The notes beneath the pieces are model-generated. The model was not told the origin of the DNA. It did no database searches and was given only the letters and a program-made list of their open reading frames with translations. Shown here in pieces: positions 16,631-24,374 of a stretch of 64,000 nt of DNA. Positions within the stretch are counted from its first letter, which is position 1. Each line of letters starts with the position of its first letter. A program made the translations under genes and the position numbers. Source of the stretch: Vitreoscilla stercoraria DSM 513 (GTDB lineage Bacteria > Pseudomonadota > Gammaproteobacteria > Burkholderiales > Neisseriaceae). Location of the stretch: the NCBI RefSeq assembly GCF_000382305.1, contig NZ_KB908025.1, positions 92,068 to 156,067 on the forward strand, written 5' to 3'.

Positions 16631-17117
16631 TCCAATCAAACCCACTTTGGCATGGTTATTAGAAAAACCCATTTGTTTTTTAGGTTTTGGTTTTGGCTCA
16701 GGCTTGGCGCCTGTGGCACCGGGAACATTTGGTACCTTGCCTGCTCTACCTATTGCAGCGTTGTTATTGGTCTTGGGCTTAGGACCATGGGGTTTAACCA
16801 TTTTATCGGTGTTGTTGTTTTTTGTCGGTATTGGCATTTGTGATTACACCGAAAAAGCCCTCGGTACCCAAGATTATGGTGGCATTGTTTGGGATGAAAT
16901 TGTGGCCATGATGTTGGTTTTAGCATGGACACCCACAGGTTTTTGGTGGTGGGTCTTGGCATTTGCCTTATTTCGTTTTTTTGATGCAGTCAAGCCTTGG
17001 CCCATTCGATTTTTTGATGCCAAAGTGCATGGTGGGTTTGGCATCATGTTAGATGATGTGATTGCAGCTGGCTTTGCTTTGGTGGTTTTGGCAATCATAC
17101 GGTGGATATTAGGATGA
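16623..17117 (+). CDS. pgpA: Phosphatidylglycerophosphatase A PgpA
   Basis: Removes phosphate from phosphatidylglycerophosphate in the inner membrane. 164 residues with FGFGSGLAPVAPGTFGTLPA near 25-45, YGGIVWDEIVAMM near 85 and FRFFDAVKPWPIRFFD near 115, plus about four membrane segments. The start is uncertain. A TTG at 16623 lies 10 nt after GGGGG and is used here; a TTG at 16614 is in frame but only 1 nt from that site. Either way it overlaps the end of thiL. No ATG is available near the expected N-terminus. The stop overlaps the apaG start (ATGA). Confidence 0.9.
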   Translation: MNNPIKPTLAWLLEKPICFLGFGFGSGLAPVAPGTFGTLPALPIAALLLVLGLGPWGLTILSVLLFFVGIGICDYTEKALGTQDYGGIVWDEIVAMMLVLAWTPTGFWWWVLAFALFRFFDAVKPWPIRFFDAKVHGGFGIMLDDVIAAGFALVVLAIIRWILG

Positions 17118-17494
17118 AACACATGGTGAGCGAAATTATGGTGGTGGTGGAACCACGTTTTTTGCCAGAATACAGTGACATGGTGCACGATGAATACGTG
17201 TTTGCATACCATATTGTGATTGAAAATCGAGGCTATGAAACGGTGACGCTAAAACGCCGTTTTTGGCGCATTACCGATGCCATGGGTCGTATCGATGAAA
17301 TAGAAGGAGAAGGTGTGGTTGGTGAAACACCGACTTTGGCGCCAGACGACGAATTTGATTACACCAGCAGCGCCCGTTTGCACACGCCTTGGGGTGAAAT
17401 GATTGGACATTATGAATTTGAAACTGCCAGCGGTGAGCGGTTTCAAGTGCCGATTCCACGCTTTACTTTGAGTGCCAATGTGACTTTGCAATAA
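17114..17494 (+). CDS. apaG: ApaG (Co2+/Mg2+ efflux-linked protein)
   Basis: 126 residues of the single-domain ApaG fold (fibronectin-III-like beta sandwich). EYVFAYHIVIENRGYETVTL near 30, RRFWRITDAMGR, EGEGVVGETPTLAPDDEF near 70 and GEMIGHYEFE near 100 match. The biochemical role is unsettled; E. coli ApaG is linked to cobalt and magnesium handling. The ATG at 17114 overlaps the pgpA TGA, a coupled start. A GTG at 17102 and an ATG at 17123 are alternatives. Last gene of the thiL unit; no strong hairpin follows within 80 nt. Confidence 0.93.
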   Translation: MKHMVSEIMVVVEPRFLPEYSDMVHDEYVFAYHIVIENRGYETVTLKRRFWRITDAMGRIDEIEGEGVVGETPTLAPDDEFDYTSSARLHTPWGEMIGHYEFETASGERFQVPIPRFTLSANVTLQ

Positions 17495-17575
17495 CTGTTT
17501 ATTTTTTATTGTTAATTTTGAAATAATCTACTCAATGTGAGACAATGAAGACTGTTTACTTGACGGCTATTCATT

Positions 17576-18736
17576 GTGTTGAAAAAATCTTGGCTCAGTT
17601 TGGACATGGTGGCATTGTTTGCCAGCGTGTCCATTGTTGGTTTGAGCACTGGCTTGACCATTCCCCTTGTGACTTTGTTATTGAATCAAAAAGGCTTGGC
17701 CTCTGATTGGCTTGGTATTGCTGCGGCGATGCCAGCTATTGGCATGTTGTTGGCATCTTTAATCAGCCACCGCTTGGCGAAAAAAGTGTCTAACAAAATC
17801 TTATTGCTTTGTGCCTCAGGCATGAGTGCCATCAGTATTTTGGCTTTGGGTTTTACCGATTCATTAACATGGTTATTGGCATGGCGCTTTGTGATGGGTT
17901 TTGGTTGTGGCTTGTTGGTGGTTTTGGGTGAGACGTGGGTGAATGTGATTTCCACGCCAAGATGGCGTGGCCGTGTGGTCGCTGCTTATGCCACGATGTA
18001 TACCATTTGCCAAGTGGCAGGACCCAGCATCTTAGCATGGTTTGGCTCAAATGCTGTTTGGCCTATTTGGATTGCGTTTGCGCTCAATGCACTGGGTTTT
18101 GCTTTGTTGTTACCGTCCAAATGTGATATGAATTTGGATACCGATTCTCATCACAGTTTGTCGCCATGGAAAGTCATTGCGTATGTGCCTGCGATTATTT
18201 TAGCTATTTTTACGTTTGCCTTTTTTGATACGGCGATGTTGGCTTTGCTGCCGCTATATGGCTTGCAATATGGCTTGAGTGAGCAAATCGCTGTTTTGGC
18301 TGTGAGTGTGTTGTTTATTGGCGATGCGGTGTTTCAAATGCCGTTGGGATGGCTAGCAGACAAATTGGGTGCTGCACGGGTTCATGTGGGCAGCGCCGCA
18401 GTATTTGTCGTGAGCTTATTGTGTTTGCCTTGGGTGATGGGCAGTGGGTTGTTGTGGGTGATGTTGGTCATTATGGGTGCGAGTGCTGGCGGTTTGTATA
18501 CTTTGGGCTTGATTCGTGTGGGCGGTCATTTTCAAGGACAGGATTTAATTGCTGCCAATGCCGCTATTGGTATCGTGTGGGGCATAGGCAGTTTGGCAGG
18601 ACCATTGCTTAGCAATGCGTTGATGGGTGCTGTGGGCAGCAATGGTTTGTTATATGGCTTGGTGGCGTTGACGTTGGGCTTTTTGTGGTGCAGCCGTTTG
18701 CCGCAAAGCAAAGCGATTGCTTTACAAGAGGTATGA
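17576..18736 (+). CDS. MFS transporter, YcaD-like
   Basis: 386 residues with about 12 membrane segments. MFS marks are MGFGCGLLVVLGETWVNV near 105-122 and RWRGRVVAAYATMYTICQVAGPSI near 125-148 (read as RWRGRVVAAYATMY then TICQVAGPSI). MPLGWLADKLGAARVHVGS near 255 is the second-half loop motif. The layout resembles the YcaD/YfkF branch, often linked to drug or metabolite export; the substrate is unknown. The start is GTG at 17576 followed by TTG at 17579, with no good ribosome site, so the exact start is unsure. It ends at a repeat-built hairpin shared with the convergent decarboxylase gene. Confidence 0.85.
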   Translation: MLKKSWLSLDMVALFASVSIVGLSTGLTIPLVTLLLNQKGLASDWLGIAAAMPAIGMLLASLISHRLAKKVSNKILLLCASGMSAISILALGFTDSLTWLLAWRFVMGFGCGLLVVLGETWVNVISTPRWRGRVVAAYATMYTICQVAGPSILAWFGSNAVWPIWIAFALNALGFALLLPSKCDMNLDTDSHHSLSPWKVIAYVPAIILAIFTFAFFDTAMLALLPLYGLQYGLSEQIAVLAVSVLFIGDAVFQMPLGWLADKLGAARVHVGSAAVFVVSLLCLPWVMGSGLLWVMLVIMGASAGGLYTLGLIRVGGHFQGQDLIAANAAIGIVWGIGSLAGPLLSNALMGAVGSNGLLYGLVALTLGFLWCSRLPQSKAIALQEV

Positions 18737-18800
18737 TGTTGTAAGCGCTGTATTCAATTGACTCATGGTTTATTGATTGTTTAGCCGCAATGAAGAGTAT

Positions 18801-18832
18801 AAAGCGTCCTGTAAATATTTACAGGACGCTTT
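18801..18832. terminator. Uptake-repeat inverted pair between MFS gene and decarboxylase gene
   Basis: AAAGCGTCCTGTAAA, 2-nt centre, exact complement: a 15-bp stem, T-rich on the plus side. It serves two convergent genes. Confidence 0.85.
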
Positions 18833-18853
18833 TAATTTATTGACAAGATGAAA

Positions 18854-20761
18854 CTAGGTTTGTAGTGCCAGCTGTTCTGCTTCGGTCAACACACGAATGT
18901 GCGCATGTTTGCCATGACCAATCAAACCATGGGTTTCAATCGGTTTGTCTTGGCTTAAAATATTGGCCAAGTATTTGACGATTTCAGCGGTAATGATTTG
19001 TCCTGGCACCAACACGGGAATGCCCGGTGGATAAGGTACGATTTGATCGCAACAGACTTTGCCTATCAATTGTTGGTGGGCTTTTTTGTCTTTGATTAAG
19101 GGGAGTCGCTCACCATCACAATAAAACGCATCGCGTGGCAAACATGCCAATTGTGAAAAATGCGGCACTTGTAAATCCCATTTTTGCCATTTCTTTTTGA
19201 GTTTTTTCTTTTTAGGAGCTTCTTGTGCCAATGTATTCAAAGCATGAATCAGGCGCATGGTTTTTTCAGCAGTGGTGCCGATAGTGACCAATAAACTGAT
19301 GGTGGCAAACGTGGATTTTTCCACTTGAATGTGAAAACGCTCAAACAAAATGTCTTGTATGTGGTCGCCACTGTAACCACTTAAGCGGGTGTCAATGGTG
19401 ATTTTGGTGGGGTCTAGACGAATGCCGTCTTGGGTTAAAGATTCAGGCAACAAATCTTCCAATTGCAAGACCCGAAAAACGCCTGTTTGATTGATGCGTT
19501 CGTGCAAAACTTGCACCAATTGCAAAGCGCGCGATAATAGGCCGTAGCCTTCCATCACCATTTGCTGACGAGCGACGTCGAGGCTGGCCAAAATGCTGTA
19601 TTGCGGGCTGGTTGAGGCGTGCATATTGAAGGTTTCACGCAGCAAATGTGGGTCAAAATCAGGGTCATTGACATGTACCATACTCGCTTGCGAAAAAGCA
19701 GACATGGTTTTATGGGTCGATTGGGTCACATAATCGGCACCACATTCCAAAGCCGTTGGTCTAAAAGTAGGGTGGAAACGGGCAAAGCCATACCAAGCTT
19801 CATCGATGATGACTTTGATACCGCGTGCATGAGCGGCCTGTATGATGGGTTGTAAGTCGTAACACAAGCCATCGTAAGTTGAGCTGGTCAAAATCAAAGC
19901 TTTGGCATTGGGATGTGTTTGGATGGCTTGTAAAATCGATTGCAATGGCACTGGAGCAAACAATCCCAAGGCATTGTTGATGGCACTGTCTAAATAGACC
20001 GGTTTGGCACCTGATAAAATCACGCCATGGTGCACAGATTTGTGACAATTGCGATCGAGTAGCAACACGTTACCCGGTGTGAGCAAGCTTTGTAAAATCA
20101 CTTTGTTGGCAGTAGATGAGCCATTGGTGGCAAAATAAGTGTGTTGGGCACCAAATGCTTGTGCTGCCAAATCTTGCGCTTCTTGTATTACGCCTTCAGG
20201 ATGCAATAAAGAATCCAATGCCAAAACCGAAACTGACAAATCCGCTTGCCACATCGATTGTCCGACAAAATGGTAAAAATCGCTGCCCCAAGCCGATTGG
20301 CGTAAAGAATCGCCATTGGAGTGACCGGGGGTATGCCATGAGTCGGCGTGTTTGGATAAATAAGATTTCAGTGCAGAGAAAAATGGTGTGGCCGCTTTGG
20401 CTTGTAAATGCGAGCATACTTGGGCAAGCAGCAAATCGGTGGCATTTTTGGCGTAAGTCAATACAGGCCACAAATGAAAGCGTTCGTTTTTCTTTTGTTG
20501 GTAGTCCCATAAGAATACGGACAACTCGCTGCGCCAATTTTCAGATAAATAAGCGTCCTGTAAGCTTTGTAATTGTGCCAAAGTCAAGCTGTTGGCATCT
20601 AAAATCAAAGCTTGTAAACGTGGGTCGACCAAGGCGGTTTCCCACTCTGTGATGGCATAATTGTCAAACACCACCATCATCGGTTCGGCCAATTGCATTT
20701 GATTGGCAATATGGCTTTGTCCATTTTTACTCAATACCGCGACACTGCACAATGCACTCAT
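18854..20761 (-). CDS. Orn/Lys/Arg decarboxylase-family protein
   Basis: 635 residues. A fold-type-I PLP decarboxylase: WHTPGHSNGDSLRQS near 142, FATNGSSTANKV near 208, DRNCHKSVHHG near 235, VIIDEAWYGFARFH near 318 and QSTHKTMSAFSQASMVHV with the PLP lysine at ~351. The first ~120 residues are a receiver-like wing domain as in inducible enzymes, though the protein is shorter than E. coli LdcC/AdiA. Whether it acts on lysine, ornithine or arginine is not clear. It would make a polyamine or cadaverine; a polyamine-type binding protein and oxidase lie at 45-48 kb. AAGGAG lies 8 nt before the ATG. One repeat is read as LQDA. Confidence 0.9.
   Translation of the reverse strand: MSALCSVAVLSKNGQSHIANQMQLAEPMMVVFDNYAITEWETALVDPRLQALILDANSLTLAQLQSLQDAYLSENWRSELSVFLWDYQQKKNERFHLWPVLTYAKNATDLLLAQVCSHLQAKAATPFFSALKSYLSKHADSWHTPGHSNGDSLRQSAWGSDFYHFVGQSMWQADLSVSVLALDSLLHPEGVIQEAQDLAAQAFGAQHTYFATNGSSTANKVILQSLLTPGNVLLLDRNCHKSVHHGVILSGAKPVYLDSAINNALGLFAPVPLQSILQAIQTHPNAKALILTSSTYDGLCYDLQPIIQAAHARGIKVIIDEAWYGFARFHPTFRPTALECGADYVTQSTHKTMSAFSQASMVHVNDPDFDPHLLRETFNMHASTSPQYSILASLDVARQQMVMEGYGLLSRALQLVQVLHERINQTGVFRVLQLEDLLPESLTQDGIRLDPTKITIDTRLSGYSGDHIQDILFERFHIQVEKSTFATISLLVTIGTTAEKTMRLIHALNTLAQEAPKKKKLKKKWQKWDLQVPHFSQLACLPRDAFYCDGERLPLIKDKKAHQQLIGKVCCDQIVPYPPGIPVLVPGQIITAEIVKYLANILSQDKPIETHGLIGHGKHAHIRVLTEAEQLALQT
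20553..20563 (+). repeat. Uptake-like repeat in the decarboxylase gene
   Basis: Exact GCGTCCTGTAA, read as LQDAYL by the minus-strand gene. Confidence 0.8.
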
Positions 20762-20880
20762 GTGACACTCCTTGTAAGCGATGCTTCATTTTGCCTTATT
20801 TTAAGCAGATAAGTGAGAATTAAATTCTTTTTAAAATCACTAAATTGAAAAAAAGTTGCGATAATAAAGTGTTTCAATGC

Positions 20881-20909
20881 TTGTCAAAGTGTGAATAATT
20901 CTGCATAAT
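20881..20909 (+). promoter_or_regulatory. Promoter of the tRNA-Thr cluster
   Basis: TTGTCA at 20881-20886, a 17-nt spacer, CATAAT at 20904-20909; transcription would start about 7 nt before the first tRNA. Confidence 0.6.
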
Positions 20910-20922
20910 TCAACCCTCTTTT

Positions 20923-20998
20923 GCCGGTATAGCTCAGTTGGTAGAGCAGTTGACTTGTAATCAAAAGGTCCCGAGTTCGACTCTTGGTGCCGGCACCA
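20923..20998 (+). tRNA. tRNA-Thr (anticodon TGT), copy 1
   Basis: 76 nt with encoded CCA. GCCGGTA pairs with TGCCGGC (one G-T), the anticodon loop is CTTGTAA (TGT) and the T-loop is TTCGACT. Identical to the two copies that follow. Confidence 0.97.
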
Positions 20999-21037
20999 AA
21001 AGAACCCATGCTACTTAGGGTATAAATCAGTAGTAAC

Positions 21038-21113
21038 GCCGGTATAGCTCAGTTGGTAGAGCAGTTGACTTGTAATCAAAAGGTCCCGAGTTCGACTCTT
21101 GGTGCCGGCACCA
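21038..21113 (+). tRNA. tRNA-Thr (anticodon TGT), copy 2
   Basis: Identical 76-nt copy, 39 nt after copy 1. The spacer ends with ATAAATCAGTAGTAAC, shared with the next spacer. Confidence 0.97.
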
Positions 21114-21150
21114 AAAACCCATACTACTCAGGGTATAAATCAGTAGTGAC

Positions 21151-21226
21151 GCCGGTATAGCTCAGTTGGTAGAGCAGTTGACTTGTAATCAAAAGGTCCC
21201 GAGTTCGACTCTTGGTGCCGGCACCA
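21151..21226 (+). tRNA. tRNA-Thr (anticodon TGT), copy 3
   Basis: Identical copy, 37 nt after copy 2. The spacer contains ACTACT...AGTAGT, able to form a short stem. Confidence 0.97.
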
Positions 21227-21232
21227 AATAAT

Positions 21233-21264
21233 AAAAAGCCCCAATCAAAAGATTGGGGCTTTTT
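21233..21264 (+). terminator. Terminator of the tRNA-Thr cluster
   Basis: AAAAAGCCCCAATC-AAAA-GATTGGGGCTTTTT: 14-bp stem and T-run, 6 nt after the last tRNA. It could also stop the convergent roadblock gene. Confidence 0.9.
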
Positions 21265-21311
21265 ACATGAGTGGGTTTAATGGCGCCATGGTTCAAAAAT
21301 CAAACTGTCGT

Positions 21312-21716
21312 TTAGGGAGCCAATTCGGTGAGATTGGGAATGGCACGACGCAATGCTGTCCAACCCATGCCCAAGCTGGTGCGTTGGGTGGTGATGAGAA
21401 TGGCTAGAATATCGGGTTTGTCAGGTAAAATAGCCATGAAATGGAACGTACCATCCGTTGTCATTTGGATTTCTTTAATGGCATTGTTGGCAGGCTTTTT
21501 GCGCTGATCGCTTAACATGGCTTCAACGGTTTTGACGGTTTTACCTCGAAACATGTCTACCGCAGCAGAAGATACGGCATCCAAATAACTTTGGTCAAAA
21601 TGTGGCACTTGGTGGTATACCGATAATGGCAAGCCTGTAGACAAATCTACAACAGCCATGGCAATAGTGCCCTGAACTTCGTTATAAATATCTTGGCAGA
21701 TTTGATTCAAACTCAT
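21312..21716 (-). CDS. Roadblock/LC7-like small protein
   Basis: 134 residues, no signal peptide or membrane segment. The pattern, AMAVVDLSTGLPLSV near 20 and TFHFMAILPDKPDILAILITT near 95 (read as TFHFMAILPDKPD then ILAILITT), is that of the roadblock/LC7 fold. In bacteria that fold often pairs with small GTPases such as MglA, but no GTPase partner is encoded nearby. This is a fold-level guess from the alternating hydrophobic pattern. AGGAG precedes the ATG. The gene lies alone between the tRNA-Thr terminator and a divergent DAHP-synthase-like gene. Confidence 0.55.
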   Translation of the reverse strand: MSLNQICQDIYNEVQGTIAMAVVDLSTGLPLSVYHQVPHFDQSYLDAVSSAAVDMFRGKTVKTVEAMLSDQRKKPANNAIKEIQMTTDGTFHFMAILPDKPDILAILITTQRTSLGMGWTALRRAIPNLTELAP

Positions 21717-21926
21717 AAGAACTCCTTTGTAGAGAGGTTGTTGCCTGAGATGTAACGGTTGGGTGGACGACTGTCACTGGTTTGAATTCAACAATCTTTC
21801 ATGGGATATTAAGCCCAATAGATTTTTAATGATTTGATTTGGATTTATGATTGTAGACTATATCTTATTTGTCATGGTGATTTTTCAGTTCATTGGCATA
21901 TCTTTAATCCAAAAACTGATTGTTGG

Positions 21927-21932
21927 TATTAT
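21927..21932 (+). promoter_or_regulatory. Extended -10 (TGG-TATTAT) before the DAHP-synthase-like gene
   Basis: TATTAT preceded by TGG, 30 nt before the ATG at 21963. The -35 region is poor, as expected for an extended -10 promoter. Confidence 0.4.
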
Positions 21933-21962
21933 GATAAAGGTTCCCGTTTTAAGAGAAAAAAT

Positions 21963-22829
21963 ATGATTATTGTGATGCAGCCACAAGCTGCTGCTGAAGC
22001 CATTGAGCAAGTGGTTCAATATTTGCATAAGGCTGGTTTGCGTGAACACATTTCTGTGGGTGCGGAGCGTGTGATCATTGGAGCGGTGGGCGATGAGCGT
22101 GTTTTGGATGCGCGCGTGTTAGAGCAATTGCCACAAGTAGAGCGTGCGGTGCGCATTGTCCATGACTGGCGCATCATCAGCCGTGAAGCACAGCCCAATG
22201 ACAGTGTGTATGTGAGTTTTGGTGTGTTTTTGGGGCAAGAGTTGTTGAATTTGGACATCAAGCGTCCTGAAAACAGTGCTGTGGCATATTTAGACCCATT
22301 TTATATCCCTCACAGTCCTTATCAAGCACAGACCACGATTTCTGAAACGCAATTGAGTCGACAATTGGTAGAGCAAGTGGCATCTTGGCATCAGCAGTAC
22401 AAGCCTGTGATGGTACGCGTACGTGATTTGCGTCAATTGGATGATGTGTTGGCGGCGCAAGCAGACATGATTTATGTGGGTGGTGAATGGCTAGAAAGTC
22501 GTGTGATGCATCAAGAAATAGGTCGTTTGAATGTACCTGTGGTGGTGTGTAAAGACAAACACCACACTTTGGAGCAATGGCTGGTTGCCGCAGAGCGTGT
22601 GGCGATGCATGGCAATCACCAATTGATTTTGGGCGAGGCTGGCACTTTGAACATTCAATCCAAACAGTCTTACCGTTTAGACATTGAAGCGATTGCGCAA
22701 GCGGTCAAATACACACATTTGCCGGTTTTGGCGAATGTGACACGCTTGGGTTATGGCGTGTTAAGCCAAGCACAATTGGGACAATTGGCGGCGGTAGCAG
22801 GTGCGAAAATGGTGTTACAGGACGCTTAA
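21963..22829 (+). CDS. Degenerate DAHP-synthase-like protein (probable pseudoenzyme)
   Basis: 288 residues. The N-terminal ~75 (MIIVMQPQAAAEAIEQVV, then LREHISVGAERVIIGAVGDE) match the ferredoxin-like domain of type I-beta DAHP synthases. The C-terminal part (HTLEQWLVAAERVAMHGNHQ, LILGEAG, THLPVLANVTRLGYG) aligns with the end of the barrel. Key residues of active enzymes are missing: no AGPC at the metal Cys, no KRG after the LL strand (here VVVCKD), LGEAG instead of LCERG, and NVTR instead of DPSH. It is ~50 residues short. Catalysis of DAHP formation is therefore unlikely; binding of an aromatic effector or partner is possible (inference). The last four codons and stop overlap an uptake repeat. 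Confidence 0.75.
   Translation: MIIVMQPQAAAEAIEQVVQYLHKAGLREHISVGAERVIIGAVGDERVLDARVLEQLPQVERAVRIVHDWRIISREAQPNDSVYVSFGVFLGQELLNLDIKRPENSAVAYLDPFYIPHSPYQAQTTISETQLSRQLVEQVASWHQQYKPVMVRVRDLRQLDDVLAAQADMIYVGGEWLESRVMHQEIGRLNVPVVVCKDKHHTLEQWLVAAERVAMHGNHQLILGEAGTLNIQSKQSYRLDIEAIAQAVKYTHLPVLANVTRLGYGVLSQAQLGQLAAVAGAKMVLQDA
22815..22825 (-). repeat. Uptake-like repeat forming the end of the DAHP-like gene
   Basis: Exact repeat; TTACAGGACGCTTAA supplies codons L-Q-D-A and the stop TAA. Confidence 0.8.
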
Positions 22830-22858
22830 ATCAGCGTTTTTATTGCATAAATTCAAAA

Positions 22859-22886
22859 AAATGCCACCTTGTAAAAGGTGGCATTT
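22859..22886. terminator. Terminator between DAHP-like gene and mtrE
   Basis: AAATGCCACCTT-GTAA-AAGGTGGCATTT, a 12-bp stem not made from the uptake repeat, between convergent genes. Confidence 0.85.
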
Positions 22887-22901
22887 GTCATGCAAAAAAC
22901 A

Positions 22902-24374
22902 TTATGGTTGTGTATTTTGTATCGTTGGAACTTGGCCATCGCTATACGCTTTCAGGCCGCCTCCTAAAGTGCGATACAAGTCCACATGGCTGTTGAGCCA
23001 TTGTTGTTGCACAGCCAATAAGCTCATTTGTGCTGCATAGCTTTGGCGTTGCGAATCCAATAACGCCAAAGAATCGGTAATGCCTTGGTTGTAACGCATT
23101 TGCATCAAGCGGTTGCGATCGACTTCCGCCGTAGTGCTTTTGCTTTGAGAGGCATATTGCGCTTTCAAAGTCGTATTGGCTGCCAAAACATCCGATACAT
23201 CTTGAAATGCATCTTGTACGGCTTTTTCATAATTCACAATGCTGATTTCTTTGCGCACTTTCACCAAATCCAAACCCGCTTTGGTTGCACCCCAATTGAA
23301 AATTGGCCAATTGATTTGCGGCATAAATGACCAAGTTCGGTTAGGACCTGTGAACAAACCATCCAAAGACGTACTGCCTGAGCCAATATTGCCTGTCAGA
23401 CTGATGGATGGGAAAAATGCCGCCCGCGCTGCTCCGATATCGGCATTGGCAGATTTCAATTGGTATTCTGCTTGGCGAATATCAGGGCGGTAAAGCAACA
23501 TTTCCGAAGGCAAACCCGCAGGCAAGCTGTCGTAAGCAAATTGTTGCGTCAAGCTGCTGGCTGTTGCCAACTGACTAGGGTAATTGCCGCCGACCAAAGT
23601 CACCAAAGCATTGCGCGCTTGTTCTCGTGCGCGCAGTTGTGCTTGGTAATCGGCTTTGGCCGATTCAACCAAAGTTTCGGCTTGGCGCAAGTCAATTTTA
23701 GACGACACGCCATGTTGATAACGCAAAGATGCCAAACGCAAACTTTTCTCGCGGCTTTCCATCACGCCTTGCGATACTTTCATGGCTTCATTGGCAAAGC
23801 GTTCAGCATAATAGGCTTTGGCGACGGTGGCTACCAAGCTGATTTGTGCCGCATCACGCGCTTCACGACTAGAGAAATATTGATTCAAAGCCGAATCGCT
23901 CAAGCTTTTGATTTTTCCCCATAAGTCTAATTCAAATGAAGCAACGCCTAAGCCGACACTGTATTGTTGGCTGATGGCATCGCTGTTTTGACCGCGCAAA
24001 TCGGCAGCAGAACGTGAACGGCTTTTACTGCCATTGACATTCAAACCAGGAAAACGCTCTGCATTTTGGATGCGAAATTGTTTTTCAACCGATTCGACGT
24101 TCAAAGCTGCCAAACGCAAATCTTTGTTGTTTTCCAAAGCCAAGCCAATCAATTGCTTGAGCTGAGGGTCGGTAAAATACGCTTGCCAACCCAAATCATA
24201 AGCACGAATTTGGGCATGGTTGGTATTGTTGTAACGGAACTGTGCGTCTTCTGAGAAAACTTCAGGCTGTTGGTATTTTGGTGCCATGCTACAAGCTGAC
24301 AATACCATCGCAGCAGCGATGGTGATTGTCAAACCAGACAATTTGGCACCAATGGTTTTGCGACCATTAGTCAT
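22902..24374 (-). CDS. mtrE: Outer-membrane efflux channel, MtrE/OprM family
   Basis: 490 residues. A signal peptide ends in a lipobox (VLSAC, Cys ~28), so the channel is lipid-anchored like OprM and MtrE. Two outer-membrane-efflux repeats follow, with paired helical stretches: LGWQAYFTDPQLKQLIGLAL near 60, FELDLWGKIKSLSD near 150, LLYRPDIRQAEYQLKSANADIG near 305-326 (read as LLYRPDIRQAE and YQLKSANADIG) and PQINWPIFNWG near 370. It forms the exit duct for the MtrC-MtrD pump. It is the last gene of the efflux operon and overlaps mtrD by 8 nt. Confidence 0.92.
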   Translation of the reverse strand: MTNGRKTIGAKLSGLTITIAAAMVLSACSMAPKYQQPEVFSEDAQFRYNNTNHAQIRAYDLGWQAYFTDPQLKQLIGLALENNKDLRLAALNVESVEKQFRIQNAERFPGLNVNGSKSRSRSAADLRGQNSDAISQQYSVGLGVASFELDLWGKIKSLSDSALNQYFSSREARDAAQISLVATVAKAYYAERFANEAMKVSQGVMESREKSLRLASLRYQHGVSSKIDLRQAETLVESAKADYQAQLRAREQARNALVTLVGGNYPSQLATASSLTQQFAYDSLPAGLPSEMLLYRPDIRQAEYQLKSANADIGAARAAFFPSISLTGNIGSGSTSLDGLFTGPNRTWSFMPQINWPIFNWGATKAGLDLVKVRKEISIVNYEKAVQDAFQDVSDVLAANTTLKAQYASQSKSTTAEVDRNRLMQMRYNQGITDSLALLDSQRQSYAAQMSLLAVQQQWLNSHVDLYRTLGGGLKAYSDGQVPTIQNTQP

